From an uncultured Alphaproteobacteria bacterium (GTDB taxonomy: Bacteria; Pseudomonadota; Alphaproteobacteria; HIMB59), in NCBI GenBank assembly GCA_902538085.1, contig CACBDV010000002.1, positions 62,001 to 126,000 on the forward strand: 64,000 nucleotides of DNA. Direction: 5' to 3'. Shown piece after piece: positions 26,324 through 34,855 of this stretch. The notes under the pieces are model-generated. The model saw nothing but the letters and a program-made list of their open reading frames with translations. It made no database searches and had not been told where the DNA came from. The position numbers and the translations under genes are program-made. How positions within the stretch are numbered: the first letter of the stretch is position 1; the number at the start of each line of letters is the position of its first letter.

Positions 26324-26848
26324 ATGAGAATTTTCTTGATAACTTTGAGTATTTTACTCACAAGCATAGGGAGCATTATGGCGAAAAACTTATATAACTT
26401 TAGTATTCAAGATATTGATGGAAATACAGTTAATCTTGATAAATTTAAAGGTAAACCCATTCTTCTTGTTAATACGGCTAGTAGATGTGGTTTCACAAAA
26501 CAATACGCTAATCTATCCAATCTTCATCGTGAGTATTTTGAAAAGAATTTAGTAATTATTGGAACTCCTTCTAATAGTTTTCATCAAGAGCTGAGTAATA
26601 ATGAGGAAGTTAAAGAATTTTGTTTAGTTAATTATGAAACCAAATTTATTATATCAGAAATTATTAGTGTTGTTGGTGAAAATGCCCATCCGATATACAG
26701 TTGGATGACATCAGAATATAACGAAACTCCAAAGTGGAATTTTTATAAGTATCTCTTTGATGGGGAAGGTCGTTTAGTTAAAAGTTGGTCCTCTATTACT
26801 AAGCCGGACAGCTCTAAAATAACCAAGAAAATTGATACGCTTTTATAA
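26324..26848 (+). CDS. Glutathione peroxidase family protein (Cys type, exported)
   Basis: This 174-residue thiol peroxidase of the GPx family has catalytic C55 in NTASRCGFT (Cys in place of selenocysteine). Gln and Trp tetrad partners are seen at GTPSNSF (an unusual variant of the usual FPCNQF) and WNFYKYLFD. An N-terminal hydrophobic signal (about residues 1-20, ending IMA/KNL) suggests periplasmic location. The GTPSNSF variant loses the resolving Cys and the Gln, which is odd for the family and may alter reductant use. Confidence 0.82.
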   Translation: MRIFLITLSILLTSIGSIMAKNLYNFSIQDIDGNTVNLDKFKGKPILLVNTASRCGFTKQYANLSNLHREYFEKNLVIIGTPSNSFHQELSNNEEVKEFCLVNYETKFIISEIISVVGENAHPIYSWMTSEYNETPKWNFYKYLFDGEGRLVKSWSSITKPDSSKITKKIDTLL

Positions 26849-26892
26849 ATTCTTATCTAGTTAATAGAACTGTATATTGATATAAATAATAT

Positions 26893-27747
26893 TTGTACAA
26901 ATTAAATGAGTATTTCTATCTTTTCAAAATTAGCCATTTAATAAAAAATTTACTAATTTTTTTACCGATAATTGCAGCTCATAGCTATAGTAACACTGTA
27001 ATCTATGATTATATTATATACTTTTTGAATATTTCAGTAACTTCTGTACTTGTATATCTTTTAAATAATATAAATGATTATAAAGATGATTTAATCAATA
27101 AAACACTCAGATATAAGATTAATTTGGAAAAAAAAAGTTATTATTATTTTTTTGCAACAGCTATTTTTTTTATTCAGTCAACAATTTTAATTTATATAGA
27201 TTTTTATATATTCATAATATGTGCATCATATCTCATATTATCTATAACATATAATTTATTTCTAAAATTTATAAGATATATAGATATCTTTACGATAGGT
27301 TTATTTCACATGATAAGAATTTATTATGGAGCATATGTTTTCGATGTTGAATTAAGTCAGTATTTTTTGATTTTTTGTTTATCAATTTTTCTAATGATAG
27401 GGTCAAATAAAAGATTGATTGAGATTAAACTAAATTATAACAACAGACCTTACACGAAAATCTTTCAAAACAGGATTGAATTTATTCAATTTTTTTTTGC
27501 AGTAATAGCTATATTTACTTTTTTTCTTTATATAATAGATCCATCAAAGAATATTTTATTTACTAATCATATATTTCTCTATGTAAATTTAGTTATAGTC
27601 GCACTAATGATTATTAATTTTTTATATTTTAATACAAAAAAAGAACAAGACGTAATATCTTTTGTTTATAAAAATAAGACTAATTGTATTTTGACAATTA
27701 TATTTTTTGTAGCATTCTTTTGGAATTCACTTTTTTTTTTAAAATAA
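26893..27747 (+). CDS. UbiA-family prenyltransferase-like membrane protein
   Basis: This 284-residue, very AT-rich membrane protein has about eight hydrophobic segments. It has NNINDYKDDLINKTLRYK near residues 58-75 in the place of the first N-D-x2-D-x4 UbiA motif, and YIDIFTIGLFHMIRIYYGA resembles decaprenyl-phosphate phosphoribosyltransferase-like proteins. It likely transfers a group to or from a polyprenyl phosphate. It has a TTG start and no clear Shine-Dalgarno. Its 3' end overlaps the convergent methyltransferase gene by 50 nt. Confidence 0.7.
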   Translation: MYKLNEYFYLFKISHLIKNLLIFLPIIAAHSYSNTVIYDYIIYFLNISVTSVLVYLLNNINDYKDDLINKTLRYKINLEKKSYYYFFATAIFFIQSTILIYIDFYIFIICASYLILSITYNLFLKFIRYIDIFTIGLFHMIRIYYGAYVFDVELSQYFLIFCLSIFLMIGSNKRLIEIKLNYNNRPYTKIFQNRIEFIQFFFAVIAIFTFFLYIIDPSKNILFTNHIFLYVNLVIVALMIINFLYFNTKKEQDVISFVYKNKTNCILTIIFFVAFFWNSLFFLK

Positions 27748-28354
27748 AAAAATAATGGTCATATAAAAATATTCTTTCATGAAATCCTGCAATCTTAATA
27801 ATTTCTAAATTCAATTTTCTTTCAAATAAACTAAATTTAAAATAATTTGGCTTTTGCTTAGAAATTAATAAGTCATGCATATTGTTCCAAAAAGAGAAAA
27901 TAATATTTCTTGGATTGATGTCTTTTATTATTATTAAATCCTCAGATTTTGTTGACTCAATTAGCTTACTCAATAATAGTATTTGCTCTTTTTCATTTAA
28001 ATGATGCAAAAGGTCAATAAGTATGAATGTGTTAAAGGAGCTTAAGTCTTTATTTATAAAATTGATACAATTGTCTTTAATAAAAGTAATTTTTTCTTTG
28101 GGATCATTTAATTCGATATTTAAATCTACACCGGTATATGACTCAAAATCTCTAATGTGATTTGACAAAATGCCTTTACCGCAACCTAAGTCAAGTATGG
28201 ATGCATTTTTAGGTATAAACTTAATAATTGTCTTTATGGGTAATATAAGTGGTCTTAATTTGAAATAAATTTTTTTAGGTATTTCCATTTTTTTTTGTAA
28301 AAAATAATTATTGAAATATACAATAAGTTTAATGATACGAGCCAGTAAATCCAA
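27698..28354 (-). CDS. Class I SAM-dependent methyltransferase
   Basis: This 218-residue protein has the Rossmann SAM motif ILDLGCGKG (about residues 55-63), an acidic motif TGVDLN and FILIDLLHHL as post-motif II. The target is unknown. The start is uncertain: a TTG at 28354 is preceded by GGGAG at 6 nt spacing but overlaps the upstream gene by 100 nt, while an ATG at 28288 overlaps by 34 nt but has no Shine-Dalgarno. It overlaps the convergent UbiA-like gene by 50 nt. Confidence 0.78.
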   Translation of the reverse strand: MDLLARIIKLIVYFNNYFLQKKMEIPKKIYFKLRPLILPIKTIIKFIPKNASILDLGCGKGILSNHIRDFESYTGVDLNIELNDPKEKITFIKDNCINFINKDLSSFNTFILIDLLHHLNEKEQILLLSKLIESTKSEDLIIIKDINPRNIIFSFWNNMHDLLISKQKPNYFKFSLFERKLNLEIIKIAGFHERIFLYDHYFFILKKKVNSKRMLQKI

Positions 28355-30138
28355 TAATATCTCCCATTTTCATCAAAATAAAATAAAGTTAGATACTGAG
28401 TAACTAATATTGTTTTTAAATAAAAATTAAGTTTCGGTATAAAAATCATTAACAAAAATAAAAAATTTATAGAAATAATCTTATCTAGATAAAAATTAAA
28501 ACCTAATGCTGACTTATCATACATTGGATCATCATCCGGATGAAGTTCAGCAAAACTTAACATTTTCTGTCCATAATAGGTAAAGAGTGTAAAAGAATCA
28601 CCAAAATATAAATTATGAAATAATGGGAATAAATAAATTAATGATATTAAGAAAAGAAAAAACAAAATTTTTATTTCAAAAATATTAATTTTTTCTTTCC
28701 ACATTTTTATTAAAACAATAAATATCACAGATAACACTAAATTAGGTCTTATAATGACTGATAGGGCAAAAAGGAAATTCATTTTGAGAAAGTTTTTTTT
28801 AAAATCAGTAAAAAATATAGAAAGACCGGCAATAAAAAAAATATAACCTAGAGGTTCAGGGTATAATCTATAAGAATGCCTAATAAATTGGTAATAACTA
28901 AATCCTAAGTGATGCAGCACTGGGAATAGTAAAAAGGATATAATTGCAAAATATCCAATTTTTTCTCCGAGAAAAATTTTTATATATCTAAAAACTACTT
29001 TTGGTATAAAAAATAATATAAATAAATAAAAATAATAAAAATCACCTGAAAAAATTTGACTCAGTAGTAAAAAGTATCTCAAACCGGGGGTAAAATTAAA
29101 TATATCCTCTGCTCCCCTTACAACCTCGCTATAGTTGAAGTCTAAAAAATTAACAAACATTAGATTAGCAAAATTAATGTATTTATTCCCATCGCCTCCC
29201 TCAAATCCAAAGAAGTAAAATGTAAATAAATCAAAAACCTCAAACCAACTATCAAATCGAGAAATGTAAAAAATTATGAATAAACTTATTAATACGGGAA
29301 TTAATAATTTAATATCTTTTTTTAAATAATGCTTGTTAATATTAAAAACTAAAAATAATAAAAATAAAATTATTATCGTTTCATCAAAATATTTACCGAA
29401 ACCAGATGAATAAGATTTAACTTCTAAATTGAAACCAGGTAGGTTAAAACCCACAAATTTTTCAATAGGTTTATCAATACAATCTATATTATCATTTACT
29501 ATTTCTTTTTTTTCTCCACTTTTGAATTCTACAAAAGCTATACCTTTAAAGCACAGGTGATCTAAATGATCAATTTTTTGATACTTTACATAATAAGGGG
29601 TATTTAATTTGTTAATTTTATTATAATTAATGTTACTTGACTCGTAATTTATAAAGCCAAACCTTGCATCAGCTAAACCAGAAAATTTTATTGAATTTAC
29701 TTTCCTAGAAATTTTTTTATTAACAGTAAAAAAAAGTTGGTCTGGGGATATGTAGTTTTTTTCTATTTCATTATCTTGAAAACAGTTCAAAATATTTTCA
29801 TAGCAATATGGTAATTGCTTGACATAGTAGGGTTTAATGAAAGAAATTTCTTGTAAACCTAAAATGTTTTTATAAATACTTTCACTTAATTTAGATAATT
29901 TTAAAGGTGATGATATTTCTTCAATATTTTTTTTTTCATCTAATACAGTGAATGTTAAAATTAAAGTTATTATTATTGTAAATTTTAGGAAATTTAAATA
30001 ATTCTGTTTTGAATATATCAGTATTGTACTAATTATTATAAATACAATTCCTTTAAAAATTAGATCTGCATCAACAAATCTAAATAGTATAAAAAAAAGG
30101 ATAATCATTAATATGTTAGGATTGAACGATCTAAGCAT
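28255..30138 (-). CDS. Large membrane protein, possible GT-C-type glycosyltransferase
   Basis: This 627-residue protein has about four N-terminal hydrophobic segments, a large soluble loop (about residues 70-245), and then roughly eight to ten membrane helices. Segments such as FRYIKIFLGEKIGYF and HSYRLYPEPLGYIFFIAGLSIFFTDF have the look of GT-C/PMT-type glycosyltransferases, which use polyprenyl-linked donors. No decisive catalytic motif is visible. It sits beside a UbiA-family protein and a methyltransferase, and its codon use is more AT-rich than its neighbours, consistent with an envelope-polysaccharide patch. Confidence 0.6.
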   Translation of the reverse strand: MLRSFNPNILMIILFFILFRFVDADLIFKGIVFIIISTILIYSKQNYLNFLKFTIIITLILTFTVLDEKKNIEEISSPLKLSKLSESIYKNILGLQEISFIKPYYVKQLPYCYENILNCFQDNEIEKNYISPDQLFFTVNKKISRKVNSIKFSGLADARFGFINYESSNINYNKINKLNTPYYVKYQKIDHLDHLCFKGIAFVEFKSGEKKEIVNDNIDCIDKPIEKFVGFNLPGFNLEVKSYSSGFGKYFDETIIILFLLFLVFNINKHYLKKDIKLLIPVLISLFIIFYISRFDSWFEVFDLFTFYFFGFEGGDGNKYINFANLMFVNFLDFNYSEVVRGAEDIFNFTPGLRYFLLLSQIFSGDFYYFYLFILFFIPKVVFRYIKIFLGEKIGYFAIISFLLFPVLHHLGFSYYQFIRHSYRLYPEPLGYIFFIAGLSIFFTDFKKNFLKMNFLFALSVIIRPNLVLSVIFIVLIKMWKEKINIFEIKILFFLFLISLIYLFPLFHNLYFGDSFTLFTYYGQKMLSFAELHPDDDPMYDKSALGFNFYLDKIISINFLFLLMIFIPKLNFYLKTILVTQYLTLFYFDENGRYYWIYWLVSLNLLYISIIIFYKKKWKYLKKFISN

Positions 30139-30210
30139 TTTTTTGACTTTCTATTAGAATTATATGGAGTTTTTAAAATTAAATTAATAATAATCTGGAG
30201 GTCTAATAAA

Positions 30211-30240
30211 AAAAAAGGGCGCATCATGCGCCCTTTTTTT
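30211..30240 (-). terminator. Intrinsic terminator of glnK-amtB
   Basis: GGGCGCA-TCA-TGCGCCC is flanked by an A-run on one side and a T-run on the other, so it reads as an intrinsic terminator on either strand. It lies 20 nt after the amtB stop; the neighbouring upstream gene on the left is also leftward, so its main job is to end glnK-amtB. Confidence 0.92.
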
Positions 30241-30260
30241 AATAAATATTTTAAAAAGAA

Positions 30261-31541
30261 TTACTTAAATTCTGGGTAAGCTACTGTTGTTAACTCAGCG
30301 CTATCCAAACCAGAAGCTTCGGTCTCTTCAGATACTCTTAAGCCAACAGTGCCTTTTAAGATATAAAAGAAAATACCGCTTAATGGTACAACTAAGACAG
30401 CTGCAGCAACAATACCAATTAACTGTACTAAGAAGTCACCGCTACCAAAAATACCAACAGCCAATGTTCCCCAAATACCTGCAACTAAATGTGCTGATAT
30501 TGCACCGACAACATCATCTATTTTCATTTTGTCGAGCATTGGGATAGCGATAGTACAAAGAATACCACCTATTGCACCAACAATCATAGATAAGAAGTGG
30601 TTGCTTAAATCTGGACCTGCTGTAATAGCAACAAGACCTGCAATAGCACCGTTCAATGCAATAGATAGATCAATTTTTTTATACAATAGCTGTGATAAAA
30701 TAATTGCAGCCACGACACCGCCACATGCAGCGATATTTGTGTTTACAACGACAATTGACATTGCAGAAGCATCAGCGGCACTACCAAGTGCTAGTTGAGA
30801 TCCACCGTTAAATCCAAACCATCCAAACCAAAGGATGAAGGTTCCTAGACATGCTAAAGGCATGTTCGCACCAGCGATTGGAGAAATCTTTCCATCTGAT
30901 CCATATTTTCCAGCTCTAGGACCAAGAATTAAACAGCCAGTTAAAGCTGCCCATCCGCCGACTGAATGAACAATAGTAGAACCAGCAAAATCAGAAAAGC
31001 CCATTTCTGTGAGCCATCCACCGCCCCAGGTCCAAGAACCATAGATTGGGTAAATAATTCCTGTCATAAATGCTGCAAATATCATAAATGGCCATACTTT
31101 AATTCTTTCAGCACATGCACCAGATACTATTGAAATTGCTGTAGCACAGAACACCATTTGGAAGAACCAATCTGATGCTAAAGAGTAGCCACCCTCTTCA
31201 GTTGCAGCTGTTAAATCATCAGCAGTATCGTAAAACATACCACCTAATGAACCTATCCAACCTGATACATCTACATACATTAAACTGTAACCGATTAGAT
31301 AAAACATTATTCCTGCAATTGAGTATAAAGCTATATTTTTTAATAAAATTGCTGATGTGTTTTTTTTACGAACAAATCCAGCTTCTAACATGGCAAAACC
31401 TAATGCCATGAACATCACTAAGACTCCACTAAAAACAAATAAAAATGTATTAAATACAAAGGCTGTTTCAGCAGATACTTCCGCACTTGCAACTCCAGAG
31501 AAAAGCAAAGTAGGGATTAAGAAAGTTAATATTTTTTTCAT
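30261..31541 (-). CDS. amtB: Ammonium transporter AmtB
   Basis: This 426-residue, eleven-helix ammonium channel has a signal-like N-terminus (cleaved near residue 20) and is the usual length. Family motifs include AERIKVWPFMIFAAF, STIVHSVGGWAALTGCLILGPR with the first pore His, and ISAHLVAGIWGTLAVG with the second pore His. AAGGAGAT lies just before the ATG. It lies 9 nt after glnK, and the PII protein gates the channel according to nitrogen status. Confidence 0.97.
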   Translation of the reverse strand: MKKILTFLIPTLLFSGVASAEVSAETAFVFNTFLFVFSGVLVMFMALGFAMLEAGFVRKKNTSAILLKNIALYSIAGIMFYLIGYSLMYVDVSGWIGSLGGMFYDTADDLTAATEEGGYSLASDWFFQMVFCATAISIVSGACAERIKVWPFMIFAAFMTGIIYPIYGSWTWGGGWLTEMGFSDFAGSTIVHSVGGWAALTGCLILGPRAGKYGSDGKISPIAGANMPLACLGTFILWFGWFGFNGGSQLALGSAADASAMSIVVVNTNIAACGGVVAAIILSQLLYKKIDLSIALNGAIAGLVAITAGPDLSNHFLSMIVGAIGGILCTIAIPMLDKMKIDDVVGAISAHLVAGIWGTLAVGIFGSGDFLVQLIGIVAAAVLVVPLSGIFFYILKGTVGLRVSEETEASGLDSAELTTVAYPEFK

Positions 31542-31550
31542 TGGATCTCC

Positions 31551-31892
31551 TTATTTAATTGCCTCAGCGCCTCGTTCTCCTGTACGTATTCGGACAACTT
31601 CTTGCACTTCAGTTACAAAAATTTTGCCATCTCCAATTTTTCCCGATTTTACTGCTTCAGAAATTGTTGTGATGACTTTTTCGACGTCTGCAGAATCTAC
31701 TAAAACCTCCGCTCGAGATTTAGGAAGAAAATGTACCTCATATTCTGCGCCTCGGTACAGTTCGGTATGACCCTTCTGGCGCCCATATCCTTTAGCCTCA
31801 ACAATAGTTAAACCTTGGATGTCCACACCTGTGAGTGCTTGTCTCAAAGCTTCAACTTTATCGGGCTTGATAATTGCTGTTATTAGTTTCAT
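31551..31892 (-). CDS. glnK: Nitrogen regulatory protein P-II (GlnK/GlnB)
   Basis: This 113-residue trimeric PII signalling protein binds ATP/ADP and 2-oxoglutarate. The T-loop GRQKGHTELYRGAEY contains the uridylylation site Y51, and the B and C loops (SGKIGDGKIFV, then RIRTGERG) are intact. It heads the glnK-amtB operon, the common arrangement for reversible block of AmtB. No clear sigma54 promoter was seen in the 210-nt upstream gap. Confidence 0.96.
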   Translation of the reverse strand: MKLITAIIKPDKVEALRQALTGVDIQGLTIVEAKGYGRQKGHTELYRGAEYEVHFLPKSRAEVLVDSADVEKVITTISEAVKSGKIGDGKIFVTEVQEVVRIRTGERGAEAIK

Positions 31893-32102
31893 AAATACCT
31901 CTCTTATTTTTGAGTTGAGAAACTTATAAATACTGAATCAAAAAAAAAATAATGCTAAGAAGTTAATGAAACTATGCAACTAGTGAATATCCCAGATTGT
32001 CCAATAAAATCAGTCATATTGGTAAAAGAACATCAATAAATATGATTTAAATTATTTAAAGAGTAAGACTAAATCTTAAATCAATAAGCAAGTGTTTGTG
32101 AC

Positions 32103-32657
32103 TTAAAGAGGATTCTTCCAATCAACTCTATAAATTGCTTCATTCCTTCTAAGATTAGGCAATGTAAACGGACCATCGTAAGTAGCTTTAATAGCGGGTC
32201 CAATTACTTCAATATTATCAGTAATTAACTCACTTTTTAAAACATCATGGTGTTTATAAAAATTTTTATCTGAAGCAAAACCAGAATATCTAATTACTGC
32301 AAAATAACCTGGCTCAATTGAAGAAATTTTTACAGAATTATCTGATGGTAAAGGTATTTCATTTGGTTTGTATTTACTTGGTAAATAAAATTGCATAACG
32401 TACTCGTTTTCAATTTGAGTAACATTCACTGGTGTGGTCATTGAAATTTTTTCACTTTGTTTATTATTGCCAGAAATATAATTAAAAAGTTTTCGAAATC
32501 CATTATTTTGATTAGTGTATTGGGTTTGAACTACTAGACGCTCCTCATAAAATCTAATTTCATACTTATCAGTCTGATGTACTACTTTATAAGGCGATTC
32601 ATTATAGGCCATCAAGTCTTGTAACACGAGTAATGTAAATAGTAAGTATTTAATCAT
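32103..32657 (-). CDS. SOUL-family heme-binding-like protein
   Basis: This 184-residue protein starts with a signal peptide and the SOUL domain motifs YKVVHQTDKYEIRFYEERLVVQT, KISMTTPVNVT and a C-terminal YDGPFTLPNLRRNEAIYRV. SOUL proteins bind heme or other tetrapyrroles. The location is probably periplasmic. It overlaps the preceding SH3-domain gene by 8 nt and ends a leftward group with GMC oxidoreductase and photolyase. Confidence 0.85.
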   Translation of the reverse strand: MIKYLLFTLLVLQDLMAYNESPYKVVHQTDKYEIRFYEERLVVQTQYTNQNNGFRKLFNYISGNNKQSEKISMTTPVNVTQIENEYVMQFYLPSKYKPNEIPLPSDNSVKISSIEPGYFAVIRYSGFASDKNFYKHHDVLKSELITDNIEVIGPAIKATYDGPFTLPNLRRNEAIYRVDWKNPL

Positions 32658-33210
32658 TTAAAATTTGCGTTTCTTTATCAGAGACTCCCCATAATCTGTT
32701 ATCTATGGGTATCCATCCTTTAATAGAGGATTTATTGCCCTCAGGTATACTTACTTTGACCATTGTTTCTTTTACCTCTAACAAATTTACAATTTTTGGT
32801 GCAAGTATTACTCCTTTTTGAATAGTCATCCAAGACTCAGGGTCATAAGATTTCAATGCATACAACTCAATATCCTCTAGTATTAGCAAGGTTCTTTTTT
32901 TAGATAACTGATTGTGAGCAATCCAACCTTGTATTCCATTAAATAATTCAATGCGGTACCAGTCTGTATAAGAACTCCAACTATTTCTAAACTCTTCAAT
33001 AACCTTTACGGGCATATTTTCCTCTGTAAGGAAAAACTTCTCAGTTTGTTTATTCAAATCTTGATTTTCTGGATAGTGACGTAGCCAAGACTCATCATGA
33101 GCAAGAGATTTAAAATATGGAATATGTTTATCAGAATATGCAGTTAATGGGAGTGCTAGAAACAAAAGCACTAACCTGATCATTAATTTTATCTTTGTGA
33201 ATTTTGCCAA
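32650..33210 (-). CDS. Exported bacterial SH3-domain protein
   Basis: This 186-residue protein has a signal peptide (hydrophobic IRLVLLFLALPLTA, then a cleavage region near SDK). Two SH3-like modules follow, with WYRIELFNGIQGWIAHNQL in the first and KSSIKGWIPIDNRLWGV in the second. This architecture matches small exported SH3 proteins of alphaproteobacteria thought to bind cell-wall peptides. A second ATG at 33183 would remove the 22-nt overlap with the GMC gene and still keep the signal peptide. Confidence 0.8.
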   Translation of the reverse strand: MAKFTKIKLMIRLVLLFLALPLTAYSDKHIPYFKSLAHDESWLRHYPENQDLNKQTEKFFLTEENMPVKVIEEFRNSWSSYTDWYRIELFNGIQGWIAHNQLSKKRTLLILEDIELYALKSYDPESWMTIQKGVILAPKIVNLLEVKETMVKVSIPEGNKSSIKGWIPIDNRLWGVSDKETQILND

Positions 33211-34847
33211 TTTGGATGGGTATAAGGTTGTAGATTTGATGGTGCTAAAAGAGGTTTTCCCAAGATATGATCTGAAGCTTTCTCACCCGTCATTATAGAT
33301 GGAGCATTAAGATTGCCATTACATATCTGAGGAAAAATTGATGAGTCTGCAAGAAATAAATTTGAAAAACCCTTTACTTTGCAATCATTTAGAACGACAG
33401 AAGATGGGTCATCTTCTTTTCCAATCTTGCAGGTACCACATGGATGATAAGCACTTTCACAATTATTTTTTATAAATTCGTCGAGACCTTCATCCGAAAC
33501 AACGTCGTCACCAGGTTGAATTTCATCTCCTTTAAAAGGAACTAGGGCCTCTTGACTTAGTATCTCTCTACTAAGTCTAAGTGATTTTCTAAAGTTTGGA
33601 AAATCATCTTCATGAGACATGTAATTAAATTTTATAGTTGGTGAATCAAATGGGTCACTAGATTTTAATTTTACAAAACCTCTAGATTTTGAACGCATTG
33701 GCCCTACATGCAATTGAAAACCGTGACCTTCGCTAGGCGCCTTTCCGTCATATCTAATGGCGACTGGAAGAAAATGAAATTGTATATCAGGATATTGTAT
33801 GTTTTTATCAGAGCGAATGAAACCAAGAGTTTCAAATTGGTTTGTTGCACCTGGTCCGCTTTTAAGAAACATCCATTGCATGCCGATAAGTAATTTAGAA
33901 AAAGGATTTAAATATTTATTAAGTGTTACTGGTTGTAAACATTTGACTTGAAAATAAACTTCTAAATGATCTTGTAAGTTTTTACCAACGCCTGGTAAGT
34001 TTTTAATAACTTTGATCCCCAAACTATTTAAATCATTGCCTTCTCCAATGCCCGATCTCTGAAGAATTGTTGGACTATTGATAGCGCCAGCTGATAAAAT
34101 TACACCAATATTTGCACTAAAGGTTTTTTTTTGGCCCTGATGAAATACTTCAACTCCCTTAGCTTTGTCTTCATGAAAAATTATTTTATCGACTAGGACC
34201 TTTGTTATAAGTTGTACATTTTTTTTTGCTAATGCTGGTTTTAAGTAAGCTTTTGCGGTTGAAAAACGTGAGCCTTTCCAAACAGTCATATCAGCTGGTC
34301 CAAAACCCTCCTGTCGAAAGCCATTGTAGTCATCAGTGTAGGTGTATCCCGCCTGCTCGGTAGCTTTTACAAAAGCATTGTGTAATGGGTTATCTCTTTT
34401 GCCATGAGTTATGTTTAGAGGGCCTGATTTTCCTCTAAACTCTGAATTGCCTCCATGGCTTGCTTCCATTCTTTGAAAATATGGAAGGACATCGGGATAA
34501 TCCCAACCTTTTGCACCACTTTCTGCCCATTGATTATAATCACCAGCATTACCCCTAACATAAATCATTCCGTTAATTGACGAAGACCCTCCTATAACTT
34601 TACCTCTAGGGCAAACGAGAGACCTACCATTTAAAGTAGGCTCGGGTTCTGCTTTATAGCCCCAATCGAATTTATTCATATTCATTGGGTATGAGAGTGC
34701 TGCAGGCATTTGTATAAAAGGACTATTGTCATTGCCGCCAAATTCTAATACTAGAATTTTTAATTGAGGGTTTTCCCCAAGTCTGTAAGCAATTGTAGAT
34801 CCTGCTGATCCAGAACCAATTACGATATAATCAGGTTTTTCAAACAT
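33189..34847 (-). CDS. GMC-family oxidoreductase (choline-dehydrogenase-like)
   Basis: This 552-residue FAD-dependent oxidoreductase has the GSGSAG dinucleotide motif (about residues 11-16), the GMC signature PRGKVIGGSSSINGMIYVRG near residues 80-99 (read in parts), and the active-site YHPCGTCKIG near residues 468-477. It is close to BetA, which oxidises choline to betaine aldehyde, but GMC specificity is hard to read and other alcohols are possible. No betB is nearby. It lies 8 nt after the photolyase gene. Confidence 0.85.
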   Translation of the reverse strand: MFEKPDYIVIGSGSAGSTIAYRLGENPQLKILVLEFGGNDNSPFIQMPAALSYPMNMNKFDWGYKAEPEPTLNGRSLVCPRGKVIGGSSSINGMIYVRGNAGDYNQWAESGAKGWDYPDVLPYFQRMEASHGGNSEFRGKSGPLNITHGKRDNPLHNAFVKATEQAGYTYTDDYNGFRQEGFGPADMTVWKGSRFSTAKAYLKPALAKKNVQLITKVLVDKIIFHEDKAKGVEVFHQGQKKTFSANIGVILSAGAINSPTILQRSGIGEGNDLNSLGIKVIKNLPGVGKNLQDHLEVYFQVKCLQPVTLNKYLNPFSKLLIGMQWMFLKSGPGATNQFETLGFIRSDKNIQYPDIQFHFLPVAIRYDGKAPSEGHGFQLHVGPMRSKSRGFVKLKSSDPFDSPTIKFNYMSHEDDFPNFRKSLRLSREILSQEALVPFKGDEIQPGDDVVSDEGLDEFIKNNCESAYHPCGTCKIGKEDDPSSVVLNDCKVKGFSNLFLADSSIFPQICNGNLNAPSIMTGEKASDHILGKPLLAPSNLQPYTHPNWQNSQR

Positions 34848-34855
34848 AGATTAGT

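Noticed and set aside
30287-31770. Several long ORFs on the plus strand opposite amtB and glnK
   Set aside because: They lie wholly antisense to two clearly functional genes and have Leu/Gln-rich or Ser/Ala-rich shadow composition without family motifs.
31893-32102. Possible sigma54 promoter upstream of glnK
   Set aside because: The closest match to TGGCAC-N5-TTGCA on the minus strand (near 31970-31990) has wrong spacing between the GG- and GC-like elements.
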